From Bacteriovoracaceae bacterium (GTDB lineage: Bacteria > Bdellovibrionota > Bacteriovoracia > Bacteriovoracales > Bacteriovoracaceae): a DNA stretch of 64,000 nt. Of the stretch, positions 7,314 to 16,800 are shown one piece after another. The first letter of the stretch is position 1, and each line of letters starts with the position of its first letter. Where the stretch lies: positions 1 through 64,000 of the forward strand of contig JADHTQ010000015.1 in NCBI GenBank assembly GCA_016784965.1. The letters run 5' to 3'. Under the pieces are notes generated by a model, which saw only the letters and a list, made by a program, of their open reading frames with translations, was not told where the DNA came from and made no database searches. The position numbers and the translations under genes were made by a program.

Positions 7314-7613
7314 AAAAGGATGTTAGGCCCTTTGCTGTGCTACTACAGAGTGCGAAAGACCAAGGAGCTGATGCAAAGATCGGGTAAAGAAATGTCGAAA
7401 TATGACAAACCACTTTGGCATTATATCTAGTTAAATTTGTCACTAATGAAATAAAATTATCGCATTTTACTTTTCTAGACAAAGTCTGAATGAATAAATT
7501 AAACCCGACATGTCCGTTGGTTGTACCCACTGACTAAGTGTGTCCCGTTTTGGAACCAGGAACACTACTTTGAGGAACACTACTTTGAGGAACACTACTT
7601 TGAACACTACTTT
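7314..7613. repeat. Repeat copy C (about 300 bp)
   Basis: Third copy of the element seen at 4385-4669 and 5705-6007, with the same identical block. Its right end has three copies of GAGGAACACTACTTT-like units plus a partial one, different from the GGAACCTTACT units in A and B. It lies just downstream of the immunity gene and its hairpin. Confidence 0.8.
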
Positions 7614-7667
7614 CCAAATATTGCAATAATTTGGTTCATCGGGTAACCGAGTTACATGGTAGCCACA

Positions 7668-7722
7668 GGGTAACTGTCACTTTTTGGAGACACACTGTTT
7701 CGCAAAAACATGACGGTTAACC
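7668..7722. repeat. Diverged hairpin repeat at the 3' end of the Rhs-immunity unit
   Basis: GGGTAACTGTCAC followed by a T-run (7668-7686) pairs imperfectly with CAAAAACATGACGGTTAACC (7703-7722); the loop keeps CACTGTTTCG. The same hairpin occurs in near-perfect form at 13811-13865. A third partial arm, GGGTAACCGAGTTAC, lies at 7641. It may terminate the operon transcript. Confidence 0.65.
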
Positions 7723-7730
7723 AAATTCAG

Positions 7731-8123
7731 TTACCCAAATTGAAAAAAGGATTTAAGCTTGTTAAGTAAAGTATCTGATTTACATTTTTTTTTAATTTTT
7801 ATGAGTATAGAAATTGCTTCGTTGGTATTCAAAGGAAGATTGAATTCTATATCTCGATTCAGTTTATTTTCTTTGTAATATGTTAATGATTTATTTAATA
7901 TTTCTTCCAATCTAGCTTTATCAATGATATCAGTTGAAGTAATATTTTCAATATTGTATTCATCATAAGTAAACATTAGTATTCTTCCGGTTGTATCAAA
8001 AACCTCATAAATGCCGTCCTGTATATCGCATATTTCAACATCTTTGATAGCGCTAGTTGTAGAATTATACAATTCAACGTAGTTAGATTCATCTTTAATA
8101 ATTATAGGGTATTTAATATTCAT
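7731..8123 (-). CDS. Probable immunity protein for the Rhs C-terminal toxin
   Basis: The gene starts at the ATG at 8123, four bases after the Rhs stop codon, and encodes 130 acidic residues without a signal peptide. The frame is open further into the Rhs gene, but those residues are only the alternative frame of Rhs. Position directly after the toxin end, small size and acidic charge are what is seen for immunity proteins of Rhs and other polymorphic toxins. The sequence (MNIKYPIIIKDESNYVELYN and on, with a YEVFDTTGRILMF strand) resembles no family I can name. The role is inferred from position. Confidence 0.7.
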   Translation of the reverse strand: MNIKYPIIIKDESNYVELYNSTTSAIKDVEICDIQDGIYEVFDTTGRILMFTYDEYNIENITSTDIIDKARLEEILNKSLTYYKENKLNRDIEFNLPLNTNEAISILIKIKKKCKSDTLLNKLKSFFQFG

Positions 8124-8127
8124 ACTG

Positions 8128-11100
8128 TTAAAACCTATCGAAGAATGATGTGTCTGTGCTTTTAGTGTCCCATGGTCTATGGCGTCCAATACCTTGCCCA
8201 TTAACTGTAGCTTTTCCATTTTCTTTTAGAACCCTTCTGTGATAATGAGGGAACCTTCCAGTAGCACTCCTAGTTCTATTTCCAAATGGCGCTAACCTAA
8301 AGTTCTTTCTAAATTTTAACTCTCTACCTTGAATAGCAAAACTCAATCCCTCTTTTGTTGCTAATCCAACACCTATAAAAGTTATGCCGGCAATAGCTGC
8401 TTTAAATAGTTGAGGATCTTTGCTAGTCTGCCTAGAAAATTCCGTCACTATTAATCGTCCGTTTTGATTTAACTTGAAGTCATTTGCCTGTGCCCAATTT
8501 CTTACGTAGTTAAAATCATTATTTAATAGAGAGTTCCCAACTGCTATACTAGCATCGTTTGGATATGTACTTCCACCACTAGTAATCAAACTTTTGCCAT
8601 TAACAGAATTAATTCTCAAATCTAAATCATCATAAGATGTTCTGCCTAAACCACTTGGATCAATAAAATTTACCGGATCATTCCCTGCATAGCTATACAA
8701 ATTACACTCAACAGGACTTTTGATACACTGATTTGGTTGTTCCAGGAAAAGTGGATCAGGAGTTAAAAACCGCTTTGCTACAGGATCGTAATATCTACGT
8801 CCCATGCGAACGGCTTCGATATCAGGGTCATATCCTTTTAAAGTAAAGTCGGCAACTTTTGATGCTTCTGTACGGGTGTGGTTTTCTCTTTCACCAAATG
8901 GTGTTGCTAAGTTTACATTTTTATCTTCATTGTCCTTTGACTCATCTAAAACATATGAAGAGAGATGGTCAGCGGAAACTGGGATGAATTCATCATCTTG
9001 AAAATGGCCAAATATCCTTGGGCCAAGTTTTATCGGTTCATAGATGTGATTGTTGCTAATGACAGTATTTTCTATATAGGCCTCTACACCAGCGCTACTA
9101 AACTTTAAAATTGGATTTTTGGCCTCATCGTAAATATATGTTACCTGATTTTCTTCATTAGTATCATTATTGGTAACATGCTTTATTCTTGAGTTTGCAC
9201 CATATTCAAATTGCTTGCTGCCCTTAGAAGTTACTCTTCCTATTGTATCAAGCTCGTAAGTATCATCGCCGATACTCCAACTACTGATATCCTTACTAAG
9301 TTTTCTATTTTGCTGATCACGTTCAAATTTGGTCAGAAGACCTGTGGAGTTATATGTATACCGTAGTAGCTTTGCACTTTCTTCAGTATTGTTGTCGCTG
9401 CCATTATACAGGGAGCTTGACTCAACTTCTTCTAAGTATTTTCTATTGTTGTAGGTGTAAAGATTTGCGACTTCACCTTGTTCAAATGTATAGTCAGCTC
9501 TTTTTACATTCATGCGATTATCAAGTTCCCAGTTGTGCTTAAATATTATTTTACTATTGATAGATTCCAGGTGGCCATTGTTTTTTCTGGTTAATGGGTC
9601 ATATGATAGGTCGATGGATTTGTGGCCTTTAACATCGATGTGGTCAATTTCTCCGAAGCTGTTATATTGAGCATGCAAAAATTCTTTGCTATTATGGCCA
9701 ATACTTACTATGTTGCCAAAGCGGTTGTACTTATAATTTAAACTATTGCTTGCGATGATATTGTCCGTTTTTAGATCAACTAGATTGTGAGACTTGGACT
9801 TGATGATACCACCTGAAAAGTAATCAAAAAGTGTCTTGAACTTTAATTTATTTGCAAGGATAATGGAGCGCTCTTGTAACTTACCGTCTATTCTGTATAC
9901 CCAGTTTTTAGCAAAAACTTGGGAAGTAATGCCGGTTAGAAGACCCAGCTGTCCTGCTTGTTTACTTTGAGCAAGGTTTTCTCCGTCGTAAAAGTAGTTG
10001 TAAGTTATATGATCTTCAACATCTCCTGTGACTGTAACAAAACTTGTAAGTGTTTTGCTTTTAATTCTAAAGATATTATCATATACAATGCTTTCTTGAT
10101 TGATTAGGTTGTTTTTTAAATCCATGCGCCGCTTTTGTACCAACATTGAGCTTGTTGGATCGTATTTGTATTCTAGCGAACCTATACCTGATCTGGTTAC
10201 TTTGGAAATTTTGCCAAACCGATCATCGTAGTCAATGCTTTGAGTACTGCCATCAGGCAAGTTAATATCTGCAATTCTACCTAGACCGTCGTAGGAGTAT
10301 AAGTATGGATTATCATCTTGGTCGATATACTTGACAAGTCTGCCAAAAGCATCAGACTTTTTGATTTCTGTCCACGATGGATTGTCGTTTTCAACTATCT
10401 TTTCAATTAATAATCCACCATCAATCTCAAATGAACTTTTAATGTTTTGGTAAACATTGTTTTGAGAGGCCTTTTTTGCACTTGTAGCTTGTCCTAGGAA
10501 GTTTTGGGTTGTTGAGCTGATTAGCTTGGTGTTGGTAGAGCTTAGATCACTTAGTTTTATAGAGGAGATGCCTTTGCTCTTTGGGGCCAAATAGTTTTGG
10601 AATGTTTTGATGATACCCAGGCCAGGAAGACGTTTGGTCAGCCCTTTTACAACAAAATTGGAGTTGGTTTCTTCAATTGTTGCTACATCATCTCCATCAC
10701 CAGTTAGCAATGTTACGCTTAGGCTGCTTTCAAGTTTATTTTTTGCGGTTTCGAAAAACGACCGTTGAAATATCTTGCCAGGAGTATTTTGGTCAGCAAA
10801 ATGGTAGCTATATTGGAATTGTGGTTTGTGCTCTGAGTATGCGCCTAGATTGTCCCATGTTTTACTTAAGCGTCCAAGGGAGTCAAACCTAAACTGCTTT
10901 TGCATAGACTGACTGCCCCTTTTTTGTGTGATGGTTGCAGGTTTATCATTGTTATCAAAAAAGGCATTTACAAGCTCTCTGGTATTGTCTGGATTTATAA
11001 CAGCTGTTAATCGGTAATGGTTATCATAGTTATAGCTGGTGATACCTTTTGTTGTTTCAAAAATGTTTTTTATACGCTGGTTTTTTCCATATTGGATCAC

Positions 11101-13884
11101 TTGGATTGAGGTTGGAGCATCATATCCCACTAAAAGCTCATGTGGTCTTCCAAAATCATCTCGCTCAATTGATAACCTGTAACTTGCTTCATTTCGCTTT
11201 GAAGTTCCAGCTTTTATTATTTCACTAGGGAGGCATGATAGGTGATTTTCAAATAGGGCAAGGCCTGTGTAATAAAAAATTGTGGTACTTGTGTTTAACT
11301 CATCTGATTTTACCTCAGAAGTTTTGCAGATACCCTCTTTATCGTAAAAATAGGAGGTTTTTAAGGTTATATAATCAGTTGCTGCGAAGTTGTGAAACCC
11401 TTCACTGGATTCGGTCTTTTTCCAAAAAGGGATACCGGCGAAGTAGTTTTGTTCATAGGTGTTGGTTTTATATTTAATTAGATTTTCTCTTTGTTGTTTA
11501 TCAAAGCTTCTGTGATGATGTAAGTAAGCAATATTATCTTCTGTGAATTTATACCTATGGATCGTTTTACCATACTTGTCTATGGTCGAGGAGATTTCAG
11601 AAAACCCCAAAAAGGTGTTGCTAACGGTATGTAAATTTACTCCTGCATAATCCATGGTTGAAGTTGTTTTTCCTTTGGCGGCACTCGTAGTTGAAATGTC
11701 AGTTATAATAGTTTTGCGACTACTCATGCCTATTTCAGGCACTGACTTTCCGTAGTCAAATCTTAAAGTATTGCCTTTACCATCACTGGCAGACGACATC
11801 AGGCCAAGGCCTGGTCGATCTAAATCAAGGTATAGCATCTTATACTTGGACCTTGCTGTCATGATATTAGAGTAAAGGCGCGTGTTGCCGCTGCCTCCAA
11901 GATCTGCCACTACCATATTATTGTAAAGACCTGGATTGATAAATAGACCAGGAATTCGTTTATAAATGAAGCTGTCACCGTTATTTATATACATTGTGAT
12001 AAAGTCATTACCTTGTAAGATTATATCTAGCAAAGAGTCTTTGTTGAGATCGATAAATAAGATTTGCCCATTTTTTAAATCCTTGGAGACCTTCATCCCA
12101 CCTGGAAAATAAAAATTATAGGCCTTAAACTGTGTGGCAAACTTACCCTCACTATCTCCGTGGTGAACAAAGATCGCCGATTTACCCTTTAGTACTAAAT
12201 CGCTGTGACCATCGCCATTGATATCGGTTACCCAAAATGAAGAAAAGTTGGATGGTAGATTGATGTATTTTGGTTTTGTAGGAGCAGAAAATGACAGCTT
12301 ACCAGCACTGGTGGATTTATTGTAGATAACCTCATAAGCATTACCCCTTAAGTGCAAGAGGTCAGGCAGGTTATCATTGTTTAAATCCGCAATCTTAGTT
12401 TTGTTTTTATTTCCCCAAAATTTTGGAAAGACCACGTAATCGACACTTTTTCCATTTGGCAAACAAACATCTAGTATTGTGTGGCCTTGATAATCAAACA
12501 GGTCGTATACAAATTGCGGTTTATTTGGCCCCCAAAACTTTTGAAATGTCCTTGGCCTTCTCGAATATGGAACTGGAAAGAGGCACCAAGTACTAACTTG
12601 CTCAGCTCCTTCGCCTTTTCCTTCTAATGTATCAATAAGCGAGTCTTGGTTTAGGTAGACATCATACATTTTGCCAATTTCAAAATCTACTCGGCCATCG
12701 TTATTAAAATCGACAAAAGAAGTATGGTTGTAGCTTGTCAGCATGTATTTATAGCGATTGGCCAGATAGTCTAGCTTTTTATCATGCGTCCATGATAACT
12801 TTTCAAAATAGTTATAAGCTTGGTCATATTGAAAACTCATGGCCGGTTCAGCAGCAGTGCTGCTACTGTTGCCAGTACTAGTAAAGATCTTTTGTACTGA
12901 AGACAAGTTGTGACCTGGTGAGAGCGCTCTATCAATATATTTAAAGTGGTATGAGTACCTTGTGACAAATTGATTAAATGCCATGGCCTGAGATCTCACT
13001 GAGATGAGCTTGACTCTTTGATCGAGGACTCTTTTATATCCAAGAGTGTAGTCATATAAAACCCCTTGGGTCGATTCATACTCGAGGTCTATTTTGTACT
13101 GAAAATCTTGATTTAGACCACCATATTTAATGGATTGCAAATATGATCGTCCACCTTTGGTCGACCTGGTATAAAAAAATTGAGTTCTCTTGCCCACTTT
13201 ATCAACGGCCAATCGCAAGTACCAAGAGTGAACTTTTTTATCTTTAGTTTGGTCCACATACAAATCATCCTCTTGGTCGCCGTAATAAAGAGTTTTGCCA
13301 TCACTGAGGTAGACAATAATTTCTCGAGAAGAGACTTTGGCACGGACATTTCCCTCTAGGTTTTGTGGATACCAGAAATCGTCATTACCCTTTTGCATCT
13401 TGCCAAATTTGCCAATAAGCTGATCATTGAGATAGTTAATTTTGCCAGTTTCCACAAAACGAGAAAATTTTAACTGACTACTCCAACCAATCCCAAACTC
13501 AGAGATACCAAATGACGGTGAGTAGACCACCTCAAATGGGTAGATCATCTCTCCACGCAGACTTGGAAACTCAAGTGGCAACTTAAAAGAAAAGCTGCCT
13601 GTTTTGTGATTTAGAGCATTTTTTCCCAGACTTGCAAATTCACCTTTGATCGTTCCTCGCTTTGGTGCATCAATCCCAAAGGACTCAACTTTGTGGTCAT
13701 TGAACATTTCCACAGCAAATGGATCATTGTCAGCAGAGACGCTGGTGATAAAAAACAAAATACCAATAAGCATGAAGGCGATCAGGTAACTGTTTGGGTA
13801 ACAACTGCTTGGGTAACCGTCACTTTTTTGTGAAACACTGTTTCGCAAAAAAGTGACGGTTACCCAGTTAACTATCGAGGACAT
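8128..13884 (-). CDS. Exported Rhs/Tc-toxin-like protein with variable C-terminal toxin
   Basis: The 1918-residue product has a signal peptide ending LFFITSVSA (near residue 50), an SpvB-type domain (about 75-290), FG-GAP/VCBS Asp-rich repeats (motifs FNNDGRVDF, LNNDNLPDL, INGDGHSDL, LNKDSLLDI at about 390-620), many YD/Rhs repeats (about 900-1680) and the Rhs core (YYDPVAKRFLTPDP to NDPVNFIDPSGL, about 1695-1742). The last 175 residues are the variable tip, ending HYHRRVLKENG, GQGIGRHRPWD, DRF, an unnamed toxin. This resembles a fused TcB-TcC shell that encloses and self-cleaves its toxin. The ATG at 13884 overlaps the upstream gene, but the first 30 codons lie in a hairpin repeat; the ATG at 13773 is the other possible start. 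Confidence 0.9.
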   Translation of the reverse strand: MSSIVNWVTVTFLRNSVSQKSDGYPSSCYPNSYLIAFMLIGILFFITSVSADNDPFAVEMFNDHKVESFGIDAPKRGTIKGEFASLGKNALNHKTGSFSFKLPLEFPSLRGEMIYPFEVVYSPSFGISEFGIGWSSQLKFSRFVETGKINYLNDQLIGKFGKMQKGNDDFWYPQNLEGNVRAKVSSREIIVYLSDGKTLYYGDQEDDLYVDQTKDKKVHSWYLRLAVDKVGKRTQFFYTRSTKGGRSYLQSIKYGGLNQDFQYKIDLEYESTQGVLYDYTLGYKRVLDQRVKLISVRSQAMAFNQFVTRYSYHFKYIDRALSPGHNLSSVQKIFTSTGNSSSTAAEPAMSFQYDQAYNYFEKLSWTHDKKLDYLANRYKYMLTSYNHTSFVDFNNDGRVDFEIGKMYDVYLNQDSLIDTLEGKGEGAEQVSTWCLFPVPYSRRPRTFQKFWGPNKPQFVYDLFDYQGHTILDVCLPNGKSVDYVVFPKFWGNKNKTKIADLNNDNLPDLLHLRGNAYEVIYNKSTSAGKLSFSAPTKPKYINLPSNFSSFWVTDINGDGHSDLVLKGKSAIFVHHGDSEGKFATQFKAYNFYFPGGMKVSKDLKNGQILFIDLNKDSLLDIILQGNDFITMYINNGDSFIYKRIPGLFINPGLYNNMVVADLGGSGNTRLYSNIMTARSKYKMLYLDLDRPGLGLMSSASDGKGNTLRFDYGKSVPEIGMSSRKTIITDISTTSAAKGKTTSTMDYAGVNLHTVSNTFLGFSEISSTIDKYGKTIHRYKFTEDNIAYLHHHRSFDKQQRENLIKYKTNTYEQNYFAGIPFWKKTESSEGFHNFAATDYITLKTSYFYDKEGICKTSEVKSDELNTSTTIFYYTGLALFENHLSCLPSEIIKAGTSKRNEASYRLSIERDDFGRPHELLVGYDAPTSIQVIQYGKNQRIKNIFETTKGITSYNYDNHYRLTAVINPDNTRELVNAFFDNNDKPATITQKRGSQSMQKQFRFDSLGRLSKTWDNLGAYSEHKPQFQYSYHFADQNTPGKIFQRSFFETAKNKLESSLSVTLLTGDGDDVATIEETNSNFVVKGLTKRLPGLGIIKTFQNYLAPKSKGISSIKLSDLSSTNTKLISSTTQNFLGQATSAKKASQNNVYQNIKSSFEIDGGLLIEKIVENDNPSWTEIKKSDAFGRLVKYIDQDDNPYLYSYDGLGRIADINLPDGSTQSIDYDDRFGKISKVTRSGIGSLEYKYDPTSSMLVQKRRMDLKNNLINQESIVYDNIFRIKSKTLTSFVTVTGDVEDHITYNYFYDGENLAQSKQAGQLGLLTGITSQVFAKNWVYRIDGKLQERSIILANKLKFKTLFDYFSGGIIKSKSHNLVDLKTDNIIASNSLNYKYNRFGNIVSIGHNSKEFLHAQYNSFGEIDHIDVKGHKSIDLSYDPLTRKNNGHLESINSKIIFKHNWELDNRMNVKRADYTFEQGEVANLYTYNNRKYLEEVESSSLYNGSDNNTEESAKLLRYTYNSTGLLTKFERDQQNRKLSKDISSWSIGDDTYELDTIGRVTSKGSKQFEYGANSRIKHVTNNDTNEENQVTYIYDEAKNPILKFSSAGVEAYIENTVISNNHIYEPIKLGPRIFGHFQDDEFIPVSADHLSSYVLDESKDNEDKNVNLATPFGERENHTRTEASKVADFTLKGYDPDIEAVRMGRRYYDPVAKRFLTPDPLFLEQPNQCIKSPVECNLYSYAGNDPVNFIDPSGLGRTSYDDLDLRINSVNGKSLITSGGSTYPNDASIAVGNSLLNNDFNYVRNWAQANDFKLNQNGRLIVTEFSRQTSKDPQLFKAAIAGITFIGVGLATKEGLSFAIQGRELKFRKNFRLAPFGNRTRSATGRFPHYHRRVLKENGKATVNGQGIGRHRPWDTKSTDTSFFDRF
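13791..13865. repeat. Near-perfect 26-bp-stem hairpin at the 5' end of the Rhs gene
   Basis: GGGTAACCGTCACTTTTTTG at 13811-13830 is perfectly complementary to 13846-13865. The loop adds GAAAC/GTTTC around ACT, so the stem is about 26 pairs long. Two partial arms (GTAACTGTTTGGGTAAC, ACTGCTTGGGTAAC) lie at 13795-13817. It falls between the upstream stop codon and the Rhs signal peptide and matches the diverged hairpin at 7668-7722. Confidence 0.85.
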
Positions 13885-16800
13885 GAGCTGATCCAGTCTA
13901 GATTTACATCAAAATTGCTATTGGTTGCAGAGACAACATAGGCAACCACCACTTCCGGAATTTCATCGAGTGGGGTATTGCCAATTAATATCTGCCCACT
14001 ACCAGAATCTTTGCGATAAGGCCTTAAGACTCCAATTTGAAATTTACCAAAAAGAGGTCTTCCGGTACCCATACCGGACTCTCTTTCCATAGTTGGTGGA
14101 AATTCACTGCGCAGACTATTGAGAGCATCTGCTGCATTTTTGGCCATCCTATTTGCAATTTGCATATACCTCCAGTGATCACCGACAAAGTTATATTTGC
14201 GTGGACCATCTTTAAAAGGAATAGTTCCCATGCCTTCTAAGTAGGCAAGAGAGTGCTGGTCGCGATAGAAATTGTTGAAATTTTCAATATAACCTTCATT
14301 TTCTGGAATAAAAAAAAGCCCCATGGACTCAATAATTGGACTTTCGACAAAACACCCAAATCCCTCATCGCGGTAAAGGTCACTGACTTTGATATCTAGG
14401 TATAACCCGCGCTCTGCCTTGGTTTTGTCGTATGAATAAAGTTTATCCCAAAAAACTCTGGATCGTGTTGGGTCCAGTTGCAGGTCTCGCTTGAGAAGAA
14501 GAGCTGGTATATCGTAAGTACTTTGATAATATGGATTTGGTATAGAGATAGCGACAGTTGTTCTTGGAACCTGTGGCCGATTGTTTAAGTCATCTTCAAT
14601 TTTAACCAGCAGACGTTTTACGTAGCGGTGAACGACTAGGGCGACATACTCAAAAGGATCAGAAAACTCAATTTCGCGAAATGAAGATACATTGCCCAGT
14701 ATATTTCCTTTTTCCTCATTTCTATATTTAAAATCTAGGTAGCTGACCAAATTATTATCTAAGATATTTAAAATTCGATTTAGAGTGTAGAGGTTATCGT
14801 TGTCATCGGCCTTATTTACAAAATCCAAATCGATATTACTTAAAAACCAATTGCGAATGTTTACTTTTAGCGACATCTGCTGCTTATTTAATTTAACTTG
14901 ATCGTGCAGATCTTGTAGCCTTTGTTTTTTTACTTCTACCTCTCGCTCCATACGCACAATATCACTTTTGTAAGATAGGGCGGCCAACTCATTTGAGATC
15001 ATTGCTCTTAAAAGGTTTTTAAGTTTTCCTTGGAATTTATCAAAGTTTGAATCAAGCCCCATGAGCCTCTCTCTGAGCTCGTTTATGGTAGATGCTGAGA
15101 TACGTCCATTTTTAATTAGATTTTTAATTCTTTGATCTATGGTGTTTTTTATTTCAACAATTTTTGCTGCAAAATCGGCCACAAATTGCCCCTGTGGTCT
15201 TTGTCTTGTGATATTGATAAAAAGCTCTCCACTATTTTTTTTAGAGCTGCAATCATTTGCAACTAAGTAATAATCAAAATCATTGGTTACAGGAATTTGA
15301 TTGTTGGCATTTAAAACATAAATATTTTTATGTTTACTTTTTAAACTTTCACCCCGTGGCATTTCAACTAACAGCAAACTGCCAGCAGGCAAAAAGGTAA
15401 ATGGAGTATCTGAAAGTGTGATACCTAGCTCAAAGGATGCGTCGGTACGGGCAGTAGTTGAGTCGGTATTACTTTCTGTGGTGCCAGTTTCATTTCTGCT
15501 ACCATGAGTTCTATCATTACATTTTTGAATTGAGGCAGTGACGGTTGCTCCATTTCCAAGTATCATATATCCACTACTTTGGTTATATCCCATACATGTT
15601 CTTAGAGACGATGAAGAAGTATTATAACTAGAAGAGTTTTCAAATTTGTTGGTAGATTGAACTGAAGTATAACCATCGGAGTTCACCATGGTAAAACCTC
15701 TGGAAGTTGTTTGGGCATTAACCTTATCCTCACCGTATGTCTTTGACAGCGCACAAGTCGGTTGCCATTTTCCCGAAGCACTAATTTGAATAATATCACC
15801 TTTTTCAAATTTGCTTGCCATGTTGATTTGTGGATAGGAAATATCATGTATAGAGGATGAGCTAATTCTTCTTGGTGTGTCTTTTGCAGAGAATGAGTGA
15901 GCTTCATAAAGCTTTTTGCTTACAAAGGTGACCTCATCATCACTGCCGTCATGTTGTTGAGTTCTTTTAATTTCAGCAGTGATCTTATCGTAATAAGAGT
16001 TCCTAGATTTATTGAGATAATTTCGAAGGTTATCAATTTTTTGCTTTAAAACCATCAGCTCTGTCAAATCAACATTAATTTTGTCTTCTAAAAGCTCAAG
16101 GTTCATGCGACCATCATTGACACTTAAAACCTGTCGGACCAGAGTCTGCTTTTTGCTATTTAACTCTGCTAGCAAATTGCCTAAATTTGTGTTTGCTTTT
16201 TCAACACTTGCAATATGTTTTTGCATATTGGCCTTAGAAAATCCAACATTGACCTCTAAAATGTTAGTCGAAGTAAAGTACCCAGCTTTGGTAACACCAG
16301 AGTCTAATACAACTTTGGTATTATTATAATTAGTAAGCAGATCGTGAGATTGATCAAAAATGTGTTTAAAAGTTTTAAGTAGATGTGGAAAATCCGAGCC
16401 TGGTACAGCAGTTGCGATATTATCCACATTAAAAACGGTCTTCATGGCTGACAGTATATTGTCAATTACATCTTTATTATTAAAGAGTAACTTAAATAAT
16501 TTGGTAGAGCCTTGAGAGTGCTTATCAAGCTTTTTTGTATCTTTATTATTTGCACCCTCACTCGCACCTTTAAACTTATATTCAATGTCACCATGTTTTT
16601 GCAAAGCAAGTGAATTAAAAAAGTTTAAAAGCCAATAAATCCGATTGCCCGCATACATCAAGTTATCACACTCTTCAAGCCTACAAGAGATGTCATAAAT
16701 TTTAGCAATCACCTGAATTCTTTGAAAAAAAGGTGCAAGTACATCACCGATAAGCGATGGTAAAATTGGAGAGACATAACTTGAGCCAGAATCATCGCCC

